Shown in pieces: positions 12,801 through 27,800 of a stretch of DNA of 64,000 nt. Location of the stretch: positions 2,172,501 through 2,236,500 of the forward strand of contig OZ020256.1 in assembly GCA_963971285.1 (NCBI GenBank). Reading direction: 5' to 3'. The notes beneath the pieces are model-generated. The model was given only the letters and a program-made list of their open reading frames with translations, was not told the origin of the DNA and did no database searches. A program made the translations under genes and the position numbers. The stretch's first letter is position 1; every line of letters starts with the position of its first letter. Source of the stretch: Astropecten irregularis. Its lineage: Eukaryota; Echinodermata; Asteroidea; Paxillosida; Astropectinidae.

Positions 12801-15800
12801 ATTTGTTGATTTCACTCTTATATTTAAACATCTGAAAATGTGCATATATAGTAAGGCTTATTCATTGTACAAATGGTGTAAGTTTGCTAATGTAACGCGG
12901 GCACCATCGCACAATTTCATGTCCCAACCTGGGGTCAATTTCATAGAGCTGCTTATAAGCGCAACATCTGCTTAAACATGAAAAGTCTTCCTTGATCGAA
13001 CAGAATTACCAAACAAATGTTCATTTGATATTTACTTTGCATTCGGCCATTGTTTGCTGAGCATAACATTCACAAGGAGTTTTGGCTTGCATACTGATTT
13101 TATTTACCAAGGTTTTGGGTGCTGGAGTAAATGTTGGTGTTTATCTTGAGCAGCTCTATGAAATTGGCCCTTTGTTAAAATTAATGTATGGCCATGCATA
13201 CATTTGTGTATAATTATACATCTCCGGAATTACTGATTCTAAATCGATTGAATGTTCCCTTTAAAAGTTCTTCGATAATCAATTAAATGGACAAGTCAGT
13301 ACAGGAAAAGAAAGAGAAAAACCAAGTCAAGTCCAAAGTCATGTTGAATGGTATTCAGCAGAAAAGCACAATCACGCGCCAATTTTCCATGCCACGAGAA
13401 CCGGAATTGAATTAAAGTGCGTGCCCGGGCACTTTCTCCCAGCACGGCACCTCCTCAGCCACCCAGTGTTTTCACATCATTGTAGATTTCCCTTCCTATA
13501 GTTCCCTCCAAGAAAACCTTGTCCTGAAACTAATTGAACACCGGCATGGCTTCATTTTGTGGCCGGCCATCTTGTTTTTCCTTTTTTTCCCTTCTTCTTC
13601 AATTCTTCTTCTTTTATTAACTTCCTGTAAAAGCAATCTTTTCTCGTTTTCCTGTGGCTGGAGACCCAGCGAACGATTCGGTGGCGAAATTGGGAAGGGC
13701 GCTGGAAACTGAAGGTCGCTTGAAATGTTAAGAAAACAAGACGGAACCTCGTGCGGGATGGGAAGGAATGGGAGGGCTTCCAATCGAACGACACGGTGCG
13801 ATTCTGTTGCCATGCAAGAAACAGGCTATAGGTATTATGAGGGTGACACGAACTTGCCACAATCATGAAAGAAACGACTCGGAAGACCCCCCCCCCCCGC
13901 CCTCTCCAACCCTCCCTGACTATAGATTAAAATATAATTTTTAATCGGGTCAGCGCAAACGAACTCTTTACCTTCTTGCAATTATCATTCCTTGACTGGT
14001 TATAGCTGGGAACTCATTTGAGTCAAGGCCGATGGGCGGTGATGACCTAAATGCCAGCAATTTTTTGTTTTTTTAAACCTGGCCATGAAAGGCGAATACT
14101 TGGAAAGGTTCTTCAATGAATTTCAAATAGGCAACGCCCTTCAAATGTGTTAAATCACATAAACACATGCCTATACCTGAAATGGGCAACGCCCTTCAAA
14201 TGTGTTAAATCATATTAACTAATGCCTACATAAAAATAATAGGCAACGCCCTTCAAAATGTGTTAAATCACATAAACCAATGCCTATACCTAAAATAGGC
14301 TACGCCCTTCAAATGTGTTAAATCACATAAACCAATGCCTTTACCTAACAAAACATTGCAGCAATGTCACCATCTACACGTTTGGAAAGCCCAGTTTAGT
14401 TGATCGTATGTGCGGACCAAACATGGCCTCTTTAAACCAGGGTATGCTTAGGCCTATGTACTAATTAAAACAATCAATTCGGTTTTGTTGCAGTACATTA
14501 TTTTGATATAATAGCCGACCCAAGTGATTGTTGTCGGCATTCGTAAGATGAAAGTACAAAGCAAACAGCAAACAATACTGTTTTGATCTTTTACTTTGTT
14601 TGACTCGTTCCGTTTTCGTATTTGTTTTGTTCTATTTTTTCGTTGTTTGTTTGTTTGTTTGTTTGTTTTGGGGGCAATCAATGGGCTTTTCGTGTTCCTT
14701 CATGTGCTATAAATTGAATTGTATAAATGATTATTCCACTAGGAATATGAAGGAAATTGTCTGAGGTAAAACGTTTTCCTAAACAACCGTCACGTTTGCC
14801 GCATGCAGTCAATTAATATGCGTGGCATGGCGGACCTCTCACGCTCGGTCGTGTTCACCCACACACCCATGCAAGCGTGTTCGGTGTGGGAGTTTGGGCG
14901 TCGGAGTTAAGTGGGTTGATCCGTCAGGGCCGCGCGTCCGGAGTCCAAATCGGGCGCAGTTTTTAAGGGCACGAAGTAGGCCTATGGTCGTGACTTGCGT
15001 GCAAACGTATATAATACATCGGCGCTTGATCCTGCAGTGGGTTTGGCTAGAATAATGATGCGTATACAGCACGAACTACACCAATAGGACCCGTCCACCT
15101 CGAGTGGTCTTCTGTGTGTGATTGGCCGTTTCGACAGTCTTCCGAAATTTGTCAAGCGAGGGCGCTATAACGAACGCCATCTTGTAGGACAAGTCAGGAA
15201 TTTTGTGAGTGCATTTCTTATTAACCAAATTGGTAAAGTTTAGTCATAAGATCAATCCAAATGATTTGAGTGTATTTTAATGGCATTTGTTCCCAAAGAG
15301 GGCGTCCTTCCTTAGAGCGCCCTCATCGGTCCGAAAATACCGGTTGTCATGTTGTGTCGACCAGGGCAAAGGTAACTCAGTACACTATACAAGTCGACTA
15401 TCTGTTTCAACGAGGAGATAAACTAGAAAGAGGGCCAAGACTTAAAAAATATCCCTGTGAGGAAAGATTTGCCCTACAGGCCAAGAACAGAATGGGATAT
15501 ATTTGCTAGCATAGCGTGATCAAAATGCTCGCCAAAATACGTGGCTCTAAAGTGAAACGGGAGTTAACTAAACGTTTCGACTATTTCAGTGTGGTCGTCT
15601 TGAGCAGAATGTTGCAAGAGACTGACTGTCCAGATGGAGAAACTAATATTACATGCGACCGTCTTCATTCCGCTTGATAAAGCACAAGAAGTGTTTTACT
15701 TTTTGCGTTCTTGGTGAAGAATGGAGATGAATCAGCAAGATATGCTTGCGGCAATGACGGCCAAAATATACCGGTCTTCTGCGCTTTGCAATCAACGTCC

Positions 15801-18800
15801 TGGCTAAATTTCCCATTTAGACGAAAATGAAAGAAATTGCTTATAGCGGCGATTTCGATTGGAAAAAGTCAGATTTTGACGACAATAGAGGAAACACTGA
15901 TGCAACTGAAATGCGAAGATTGAATATATTGAGCGGATGCAATTCAATCAATTTAACTCGCATGATTTCAACTTTGATTCAATTTGCTGAAATTAAATTA
16001 CAGGGGCTCAATATAAAATGGCGTCAAGTATTAAAGCATTCGTGTTTGTCTTCTTCTCGAATTAAGTGGATTGCTTCCCCCGGCTAAATATAAATTGAGA
16101 AGGAATTGCCACAGAAGAAGCTAAAAAAAAAAAAAAAAACATTCATGGATATTAGCTATCACTCTGATTGTTGAGAGTGGATTTGGCCCGACGTCAATGT
16201 ACTTAAAGCTCAAAGCGCTACACAAAAATACCGAGACATAAAGGTATAATATTCTTCCTTCAAACACGGGTTACCGTCTTTCATTCATAGCAGGTAGGGA
16301 AATGAAATATACCGTCACCCTTTCATCTCACAAGAATTGGCAAATTCCAGTCAGAGGACAGAGCATGTACAAAAAATTATGAATATTAGGAGGTCATGGC
16401 AGCACGGGAGGTCGTGGGTTCGAATCCCACCTGAGCTAGCATGTGATTGATTTTTTAACGTGCACTCACAAGCACTGAGTATACAGTGCTTATCCACGTC
16501 GGTGAAGGGCAAACCCAATTTGCATGTAAAACAAATAAAACCAAAACACGAAATGGAAAAGGCAAATGAAAAAAACAAAAACTATTAAAACTATTAAAAA
16601 AAGCTTAGCTGATATTTTACACTTCCCAAGAACATGCGAAAACCTTAAGTTCAATATGCGTTTATAATGAGTTTATTTGAAAGTATAAATATCTTTTCAT
16701 CAATACATTTCTGAAGGACGGTTTAGCACGAATGCTACACAAAATACGAGTTAGTGGCAGACGAGCCCTCTTTGGCGGTATAGCCGTACATTTTCAATTT
16801 TAAAAAGTGGCCACATGATTTTCAAACAAGCATAGACCTACATGATGCAAACTGGTATTTGAGGCGAAGCTAGAATTATAATGTTGAAAGCACGAACGTT
16901 TTTTGATGAATCGCGTGATAATTGAACGTGATGGCGTGATTTGGAACGGCGTGGGAGTATAAGTCAAACAAGACGTTGTGTATTATTTGTTTTCCTCTCA
17001 TCCGTGCTTACTTCTTGGTCGTCAATCTGACAACGCAAGTGCTAATCATAAAGGGGGAGTTAATTATGTAGTATTCATGTCCTAACTGGGACACCTTACT
17101 GTTGATACAATGAATATTAAAGGTCATAGGTCACGCCATAGCGGACCACTCTTTCAGTCCAGTACAGCCAACACAACATCGTGTTCGGGTCCAACTCTTT
17201 TATTAAGCTATGACTTAATAGAATATTATAAATTACGTCCGAGGCAATGAGATAAAACAATAAGAAAAATAATGTTCAACACCTTGTAAATGTTGTAATT
17301 TCTTTTAGGGGAAATTGTGCAAGCCGGTATTATAATTTCGCCAGAGATCTTGAATGGCATTGCTCGTATGATGAGCCAACTCGGCCCTCTTCACTCAGTG
17401 TGCAAGATGGAAGGTTTCTCTTGTAGATTTGGTTGCCAGACTGTGGCTTATGACATTATCTTCGTTCATGTTATGGCCTTGAAGTTCAACCGTTTCAGAG
17501 TACAGTCACGCCCCCAAATCAAGCGGCAATTTGGAACACATGTCAGCCTGATATCGACCGACCGTCGTGTGCTCATGAGAAGAGATTCATGTTTTAAAAC
17601 TCGCCCCGCGGAACGGGGTGAATCGATCGCGGGTTCCCCGCACCTGAAAAACAACAACAATCCCACAACGTGGTCGGAATACCAGCTGAATAAGTCTGGT
17701 TTAAATGTGGGCTGACAATGATAACACCAGCGCCATGCTGTTTGTTGTGTCATGATAGGCCCTACATGATGGAGTGTTTTATACGAACTTACCTTAACAG
17801 CAAGTTGGAAGTGTTCTTGGGCCAGTGGCCTGGGTGAATCTCGCAGAGTGGTCCACGCTACGTGTAGGGGATCAATCTTTAAATAAAACACAGAGGGAGT
17901 CCAATAAATATAGGCATTTATACACAACCTGCTTGCATCTACAGATTTACATATCCGTGTTTCTAGGGCATAATTATTCATAATTTGCTATAATTATTTT
18001 TTCTATAACTTAATCATTGTTTAATACAAGCACGACGAACACTTAATAGATATTAAGAGAGCAATTGTTTTGTGTCACCTCAACGATGACAAAAAAAACC
18101 CACAATGTTTCATTTGATTTCTGTAATCCTGCCACAAGAACTCCTTCTTGTGTCGTTTCAAATAATATGAAAAGGTCGTGACACGCGTACTACAGAGCAC
18201 AAACAGATAACTCCTTTAATATCAATTTTAACATAACGATCGTAAAAGAAAGGTTTGGCATGTTATTAGGTGCTTGTTCTTTTTAATATACATGCCACAT
18301 TAAAACCGGTGGCCTGGCGCCCAATAACTCCGTCTTCTGACATGAAAACTCGTAAATTCTCGATGAAGAAAAACGGTAACGAGAAAACATCTGCTATAGA
18401 CTCCTATATACAAGCCATAATTGAAAATAACTTGTTAGAGTCCGCAGGTCATCCCCTTAAAAACAAGACCTGCAAAGCTAAAACGTGTCATTGCAATAAA
18501 TATGCATTTTTATCGAAGAGGACGTAGCTTCTTGTGTTTCACGTCTCTCCAATGATGTATAAATTGTGATTTACACGAGGACGACGCGAGCGCGTCACAT
18601 TTCCGACATGGGGAATGAATGATTTATGAAGATAATGCATGTAGATCACGGATATTAATCAATCCTGGCTTCCAGAATCTCACTCGGGCTGCCCGTTGTT
18701 TGGCTGACACAGCCGGCCCATCATTGCTGTATAGCTGGCCGTCTCCTTGTGATGGATTACCGAGAGTGTGTCTGTCGTCAGGTGCATGGGGGCAAAATAT

Positions 18801-21800
18801 AAAATGTTGGATTTTCTGCGAAATATGATGGAGATGAACGAGGCAACTTGTATATTATAGCGATAGCAGGCCCAGAAGCCCCGCCCCGGGGAGGGGAGGG
18901 GGTGTAAGTAGGACTGCATTTTCTAACCGGTTTTCGGGCGATCTCCCGTTCAAACGGTTGTCCTGTCACACTTCCTGTTTCGGTTAACCGAAATCGGTTG
19001 TTTTGAGCGTCTTTTCTATTTCAAACACCAATTTTGTTTTGTATATCGAGTAAATTCACAATGTGCGAATGTCTTCTTCGTTACACGGGTAACCGTAACC
19101 GAATCATAGACGGGTAATCGGTTACAGCATTATTCGAAAACCTACAGCCTTGGTGTAAGCCTTCCCGTGGGTGGATACTCGGTGGGGGTCGGTATAGGGC
19201 GAGTTGATTGCAAGTTATCGGAAACGGAAAAAAAAACAGCGGACGAGACATGAGTGCGAACAGGTGGTTTCGAGTTTGTTTTGGCTTCCTACATATAACA
19301 TTCATAGAACATGCAATGGATGTTGCCAGACAGCCAGTCGTAAATTATCATGCACTCAACTAACCGGCTAGACATGAGGATGCCGGTGATGACAAAGATA
19401 AGATGGTCATATAATGTAAGAGAGATGGGAGGCGATTAGCCTATAGACTGGCGAGCATTATACATGAGTGCTGCCTCTTCACACAACCGTCGCTTTTTAT
19501 ATTAAACTTCAGGGAACTTGAAACCTTATAGACTTAAAGGTACTAGGTAGTATCATACTTTGGTTGCATACCGAAACAGAAATCTTCACAGATTTACCTA
19601 TAACTTACAGGGTATAAAGATGGTGATGATAGAAACATGAAGTGAACATTTTTGCTGCCTGAAATGATGTACTTATCCAGAAAAGAGTAAAACCAGCGAC
19701 CAAAAATATTTTTTGAACTTTTAAAGATGAAAAATAAAACAGAAAAATTTTAAGGAATACTGTGGCCGGTTTTTTTTTTACCGTTTTCTCAAAAGGTGGG
19801 CATTGTATGGAACTGAACATTTCACAGATGACTCACGGTTATCGTATCTTCCTTGATATTTGTGCCCATGAAAACCAAAGTATGATACTACCTTTAAAGA
19901 TATACAGCCTTTGGTGATGCATCTGGGGGTAAAAGAGGTATGATTCTGAAGAGCCATGTTTTTTTCCCTAGATTCTAGTATAGTTTGGATTCTCATGGTG
20001 TTTGAATGCAATGAGGTATTTGTTCCCAAGAAGTATTACTATAAGGTTCCTAATATGAACCCTATACTGGTAAGATTCCAGGGGTCGATGATTTCACGAA
20101 GCCCTATACGATCGATCGCAACTCGAGTTACGAAGGATAACCCATCGTATACATCGACTTCCACATAGGGCTGCAATGCATCACTGAGTCCTACGAATGA
20201 CAGTAAGCTACGATTGGTGAAATCGATCCCTGGACGGTCTCCACAATCGAGGTAAAGCAAGTATAGTTCGGTTCCAAAGAGACACGAGAGGTTCGGTTCC
20301 CAGAGAATGTACATTTCTAAAAAGGTAAGATTTCCCATTAAACAGAAGTATATAATTCTCACTCTCTATGACTTTACTGTTTTCGCGATGTACAAATTAA
20401 GCACCGCGAGTATAACGATAAGTTCGCAAGAGGTATACATATTTTACATTCCTTTGGTACGGGTTTGTCTCGAGTCACAGTCCCTATCACGAGGTAACGG
20501 TGCAATTTCTGCGAGGCGCGGCGTATTTCCTTTCTTACTTTTTATTCTTACTTCTCTCATTAGGAGAAATCCCGGACAGGAAGTGGGGAGCAAGAATTTG
20601 ATTGAATAAAAGGGCCTCGTGTATTGATTTATATGCAAATATACTCACCATGGTTCTATCCCCAGGTTCGGCTCCACCATATCTGTATAGTAACGAGCAG
20701 AATTCAGACAAGTATACTGTGTTAATGCAATGCTTAATTCATTCTTTGGTATTATCTGGGTTAAGCAGAGTGTACACTGTCAACAATTTCGGTAACAATC
20801 ACGGTAACATGTTACCCGGGTACGTTGTTGCTGGAAATGTTGTCAGTATACACGGAGCAAAACGAGTTGGGTAACATGTCACAGCAACATCTCGGTAACA
20901 TGTTAGCCAAATGTTGCTAGTGCATGTACGCAGGGCCCAAAGTCATGTTGCCCAGGGGCCAATTTCACGGCCCTGCTTAGCACAAATATTTGCTAACCAT
21001 GAAATTTCTGTCTTAATAAAAACAGGATTAACAACCAAATTTCAGTGTGTTATGTATCACTTGTGACTGTTCTTTGGCTGTTGTTCGCTGACCATGAATA
21101 ACAAATGGAATTTTTAAAGGTGGTTTGTTTTATTGGGCAAGACATCTTTGTGCTAAGCAAATTTGTTGTGCTTAACAGCTCCATGAAATTGACCCCAGGT
21201 GTGTTGCCCTAACTGGGCAACATGTTACTGAAAATGTTACCAAAAATGTTGAAAGTGTATCTGCTTGAGCCTATACGACTGACGCCACAGCATTTGTTGC
21301 TGTTGTAGTCGTTAGCCTATCCACTATGCATGCAGACAACGCCGCGTTCAATACGATATAAACAAAAACTGCATCCGGAATAACCTTTCAATTCCAATAC
21401 ATCACAAACCTGAAAATCGATTCAATTTACGACAGCTAAGCACACATTTGTCAATTTCGTCAAGCTTTGAATTGATGTGGAAAACGTAATGACAAATTAA
21501 AATAGAATACGTTCAATTTTCGACAAACAAAGTACGCTATTGACTATACTAATTATATTACACATTTCAAGAATTTAATTACGATCGTGATCCTATATAA
21601 TTACTACATGATTTTTTTCTCACTTGATTTTATTCAACGGCAGTGACAATCCTTTTAAGATCCTCATGAGCTGATAAATTTGATACAGTACAAAAGCAGT
21701 ACAAAACACGACAAACAGACAAACACAGAAGGACAAACGGATGAATATTTGCATACAGAATAGAAAACAAATAACAGAAATATAGATTTCAGCTGTGGTT

Positions 21801-24800
21801 GAGCACTAAGTGAAGTGATATATACATTGCAGATGATTCTTATTAATAATTAACCACATGATTATTGATTTGGTGAGAATAATCAAATACGTCATCATTT
21901 CAGTGTACCAGTGCGGTGAATATTATGCTTTGTTTGAATAGCGAGGTTATATTATGGTGAGATACGAACGCTTCCTGGCCTTGTGAGCTTTCTGAGCCTT
22001 GTGACCCACCCAAACAAACAAACAAACACCCCAACAGGTCTGGGCAGTTTCTACGTTTCTACTAGTCTTGAATATTCATGATCTATTGAAAACGATTTGA
22101 ATAACATAATAGTAAAGAATACTATCATGGTATAAATAGTTTGAATAGCATAACTTAAAGAAACTGCTATTGCACGGCACCGGTTATAGAATAATATATG
22201 TGGTGTTGGTCCTCATTTCTTCAGCTTATCAAGACTGAGCAACTATTATACAGATTTCTAGCAAAGAAGATGATGATGGCTTTGAAACTGGCTTTAGAAA
22301 TGGAAATATCAAGACGTGCAACTTTAGTGCTTAAATTGATGGGCGGTAGTGTGAACTCAAGCAAGCTGCGACCGAGTGCGGTTAAGTGGAACATCATTGT
22401 CTCTAAGCAGTTAGATATTACATGTACCTGCATACAGCCTGGATCCCGGCTCCTAGAGCATCCACCCATTGATCAGCACACGGGTTGGACCCTAAGGGTC
22501 TGGCTGCCGCCGTCAGGAACAGACTGTACAACTGCAGGGAGCAGGACGATATTATGTATTTCATTACAGTGAACAACTCTCGACTGGAAATACAGCGAAT
22601 TCTACATTAAAATGTGACTTTAGGAAACGATTTCAGATGGTAAATTCATCTTTTAAAAACCAATTCATTTTTAAATGAGGTTCATTCCACGTTGAGCAAC
22701 AGTCTTGTGCTTAAAGCCATGCGAAGGTTGTTATAAACACCACAACACATAACATTCTCGTAACAGGATACTGTACATCTGAATTCATTTGAATTTATTA
22801 AACTTTTGCATAAAACAAAGCCGAGTGTATATTTTCGTAGGAATTTTTCTCCACAAAAATGGCGTCGAAACACCGCCCTCACGAGGATGGTACGAGATAT
22901 GAGATTCTCCAAACCTAACTTGAAAACTGAAAGCCAAACCCAGAGTATAAAATTCACTGAGAGTGCGCCAATACATACATCGGCTGTGATAATATACAAG
23001 ATATACATGCAGCAGTATTGCATGTAGTATAGTAACGGCCCAGCCGTTTGATAAATCATTAACATTATCAAACAGGAGTAACAAGCATCTTGCCATTGTC
23101 TAAGTGCTCTGCACTTTCAATTAAAATGACAAATCCTGTTTGTCTACGTCCGTATGACGCATGTGATATTAGCCAAACGTACAAAATTAACATCCAATGT
23201 GATGTATTCATTTATTATTATTATTTTTTTGCAGAATAGAAAATCCCTCTTTTCCACAATACTATCAGTTTAAATTTTATTTTTAAGGGTCATTTTGTCC
23301 TTCAAAAATCTAATAATAATAATTTCATGTATGAATTGTTTGTGTATCCAAATAATATTGCCCTTTATATACGTTGTGTTGGCTATATAAGTACATGCAT
23401 GTTGAATTCAATTTTATAGCTGTGTTGTACACTTTTGCTGGTATCACATTTGTATGTGCAATTTTTTAATGTCAATCGTTTTGCCTTGTGTATATGATCA
23501 TATATTCAGTAATTCATATTGTATTCAGAGACATGATAGAAAAATTATTCAGGAAAGGTAAAATTGTAAAAGAAAGTCACAATCATTCGATCTGCCTTGT
23601 ATGATTATACTGGAAACATACAAGAACATCCCCGAGGGATCGCCTTCGATTTCCAATTTTAGGGCAAAAAAAAGAGAATACAAACAAAACACAGGGTCTT
23701 TCAATCGTGTCTTCCCCGTAATATTCTCTATTTTTCCCCACTCAAGCTGAAAATTGAGCCGAGAACAGAGAATTATGCAGACCCCGGCAATATTCGAGAG
23801 AATGAAAACAAATAGCGTATTTACATAGCACTGCTTCATCTAGGTCGAGGCATTCATTTCCCCAAACTAGAAAAAAAAAATATGGAGGGAAAGCCTGGAT
23901 TGCAAACAAAGTGCTGGAATAATTTGAGGCCTAAATGGTTTTCCATGAACTTCATTTTAAAACGAATGGAAATTTTAGTATTCTCTATTTTTTAACGGTT
24001 GATCCATTTTGGTGTCACTCCTACTCACCCCGCCTGATGAGCCTCCCATACTTCGCTGTACCGTACCGGAGAGGGCGCCCATCATCGCCTCGGCTCCCAT
24101 GGCAACAGGCAGACGCAGAGAGCTGCAGAGGAAAGCTGTAGCGGGGACACACAGGAGTGGTATGACTGATGTGGACCCGTGGGGATAATTAATATGCCTA
24201 ATGGTCAGAGTCAACACACAGGGCCGTGTGTATAAAACACATATCTATTGAGAATTCACATCTAGTTTTTTTTTTCTTTTTTTTTCTCTTCTTCTTTCCT
24301 CACTCTGACTGAATGGGGAAATGTATAACCGGTGCATTCGTTTAGCCAACAAGGGTCAGCCCTTACTGGGAATAGTCGTGTTTTACTGCACAAAACAAGC
24401 GAGAGAATGGGGACGAGGTTGACTGGTGTCGACCCGGTGGAGCTAAACGATTGCACCCGATGTGAATGACCTGGGGCCAATTTCACGGCGCTGCTTAGCA
24501 CAAAAATTTGCTAAGCATGACATTTCAGTCTTCATAAAAACAGGGTTAACAACCAAATATCCATGTGTTGTGTATCACTTGTGATTGTTCTTTGGCTGTT
24601 GTTAACTGACCATGAATATCAAATGGAATTTTTAACTGTGGCTTGTTTTATTGGGCAAGACATTTTTGTGCTAAGCAAATTTTTGTGCTTAGCAGCGCCG
24701 TGAAATTGGCCCCTGATTATGGGATATAAGTGTAGGCTATATGTAACATCTTACTTGTAGAGATTTTTATATCCGTTAATGGGCACTCTTGGGTGTAGGG

Positions 24801-27800
24801 ACCTTCTTGCCCGTTTCTCTCAATCCCCATACTAATCTAAGTTAAGACTGGGACGTGGTAACTGTCATATCCCATTAAAGTCCAACGTGTATCTTGGCAG
24901 CGAGAATAATGTCAGTGTCTTGTTATTTGTGCTGGATAGTGGACGGAACGGTGTGTGTATCTAAGAACGAGTGTTGTGTTAAAAACTGATTTTTGAATTT
25001 TCAATATGGTCCATGCACCGGTCATAATCACACATGCTTTTACATAATTCCCAAGTCCATTACATTGAAAGACATGAAGTATTTGTCAAATAGTATTTAT
25101 TTTGTCAAATATTCTTTGCATGAATGGATGAATTTAATACACTGGGATGAAAATACTTCTCTAATTATGACCTTAACGATCCACCATTCATCAGTCATGC
25201 TATCACTATCACCGTGAACACATTCACTATCACAAACTTCATCACTGTTAAGCCGACGTATGGTCGACATTACGACAGCGCCGATCGGGCTGCGTATGAT
25301 CTCTTACGATCAGTCCTAAGCGTCGGAGTCACAAAATTAGGTACCAGTTTGTATGGCGATCTTAACCCGACTACGACGGCATTATGACAGTCGGAACCAG
25401 TCGGCGGTCAATTAAAAAAAAAACTGTTCGCACGAGTGTAGAACAATGTCAACTTCAACGACGTGTTCATACCGAAGATATCTTTCGCCTGCCTGCAGCT
25501 TATAATTCTCACGTTTATACGTTGCTGTGATATAGCTATTTCGTATATACAACGATGGGTCCACAGCATGCAGTCTGAGCAATAATGAGCAATCCGCGGC
25601 TCGCTCATGGTCAAGGTCATAAGACCAGCCATTATCACCGTTATAATCATTAACCGTGATCTGACCGTCGTTAGATCTAATATTACTCTTTAATGCAAAT
25701 GCCATTATAGCACGGAACGGCATGCAGCAAATGGCTGTTTCGTTTACAGATATTACAATCACGTGGTTTTACCAACTCCCCACCCCCCTTCCCACCCCTG
25801 CTGTGAAAGTTCAACCGTGAAACTCGGTTTCCGCACAAGGACGGCTGTAATATTCTAGCTCTGCCTTTTCTCCTGCCTGACACAGAGCAGAAATGTGTTT
25901 TAATCAGCTTTTCTCCCTTTAAAGGTAATGTCATACTTTGGTTTTTGTCAAAGAAATACAGATTCATGGGCAAAAATATCAAGACAGATACAGTAACAGT
26001 CATCTGTAAATTTCAGCCCCATACGGTACCCACTTTTTGCGAAAACAGTGAAAAACGGCCACAGTATTTCTTAAGTCTTTTCTCTTTTATTTTTGATCTT
26101 TTAAAAGATAAACAAGATTTTCGGTCGTTGTTTGACTAATTTCTGGATAAATACACCATTTCAGGCGGAGACATTTTTACGGTATGTTTCTACCACCGCC
26201 ATCCTCATACCCTGCAAGTTATACGTAAATCTGTGAACATTTCTGTATTGGTTTCTTACCAAAGTATGACACTACCTTTAAAATGCTATAGGTGCCTCTT
26301 CATATTTCCTTGTCGTATGCTTCATTCAATATACTATGACCTATTTTTTCCATTTAAGAAAAATACCGATTTTGTGCATCACCGGCTCCATTGCACCCTA
26401 TTTTCCTGTTCCATTTTCTAGTCATTCTATACCTTGAGTGGCTTTTAGCACGTAATTGGGACGAGGAAAAATGCCTCCTGATTCATCATAATTATAATCT
26501 ATTATTTTCGTCATCTGCTGATGTGAATAAAGTACTTTTTATTGTCCAAATTCAACCAAAAAAGCATTAAGTTTGTCGCTGATTCGTTTCAGGCAGGTAA
26601 AATTAGCCTAATTACCCGGGTAATCATTCCCAGAAAGTGTATTGGGGGTACCGCTCGGTTGAGAAATTGGTTATTTAAGAGGGACCCAAGAGAATAAGTT
26701 GTATGTGGAAATTAAGCTAAAACTTTGCGATGCGCACTAACATGAACATCCATATCGTCATCATTCACATAGTACACCGTCATTATCCACTTACGACTGT
26801 CAACAACATAATTTCAACCAAAATAACAAACCGCTCATTGCCATGGCAACTGCACTCGGAATTTATCAAGCACGTTCGTCGCTATATAATTATAATGAAA
26901 CCATTCACACCGTACCGGCAATTAAGGCACAGTCTAAGTCGCAATGAACATGCACTGTGTTTTTTTATCAGATGAATAAAATCGCATCAATCTTTATACT
27001 TTTGCGTGGCATCGCGTCTACACGCTTAATCTCCATTTGCATCCTTTCGCCCATAGAAACTCTCGACCCTAACAAAAGTTATCTGTGTAATACCGACATT
27101 GCCTTACTCATCTTCATTTTCATCTGTCCATTGTGATCAGTTGTCAGTTCTGTTTCAATTCTCCTTCTTATTTTCTTGTCACTGTCTACATGTCAGTTTT
27201 TATCGAATAACATGGCCTCGTCTTTTCCCATTATGGTGTGTTTTTTTTTATCTCTTTTATATACCTTCTGCTCCACGCTTCATTGTAGTTCCGCAATCTC
27301 CATCCCCGCCAGCCCTATCCATTTCATTTAGCGTGTCCTCGGACGAGACGAGGGCCCGGCAAACGGCTTGCAACACGGCGACAAGCCGGCTCGACGAGGA
27401 AGTTTCTGTGGAGAAATTAAGATCGAGAGAGAATTAAGAGGTGTGTTTATGAGTTAAGTAAATGACTCCCCGATGGTAACTCCTCCATTGCTCTGATTTT
27501 ATCCTGTAAAACTGAATACCACAGATTTTGCTCTAAAACAAATGACTGCAATAGATTGCAATGTAGTTACTATGTATATAGTGTATCCAAAGCAATTAAC
27601 TTGTTTCTCAATCTGCCATTCCTGTAGATAATTAGTACACTCGGTCAAAAATTATCTTATTTGGCTGTGGCATGCATTTACTCGTTGGAAAATAACAGTT
27701 GATTTCATATAGTTTATAGCATATTATCCCGACCGAGTTCTATTATCTCGTTATGAGTTTAGTCTATCACCCTGCAATGTTTTTTTTTTTTTTTTTTCAT

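Larger units (their letters stand above)
9867..17792. other. TKFC intron 15 (7.9 kb)
   Basis: Contains the CTG-type tract, MITE B copy, minisatellite, B-box repeats, a D-like element, (TTTG)n near 14644, poly-C near 13888 and poly-A near 16123. A GC-richer patch at 14816-15010 was not identified. Confidence 0.8.
17877..24028. other. TKFC introns 14, 13 and 12
   Basis: Apart from exons 14 and 13 and the listed elements (A at 19534, J at 20095, C/B at 20764, D end at 22857), the sequence shows only short simple repeats such as (AAAC)n near 22013. No second gene seen. Confidence 0.75.

Noticed and set aside
16405..16440. Functional tRNA gene
   Set aside because: A B box and T-arm-like hairpin are present, but no A box, acceptor stem or anticodon arm can be folded around it. 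The other B-box sites fail in the same way.
17317..17981. 132-codon plus-strand and 171-codon minus-strand frames
   Set aside because: The plus frame has no motif. The minus frame is open only because it includes TKFC exon 15 (17793-17876), and the rest is intron read-through.
24122..24135. Downstream AG at 24123-24124 as the TKFC exon 12 acceptor
   Set aside because: It would give one base too many relative to the phase left by exon 11. The AG at 24136-24137 restores the frame.
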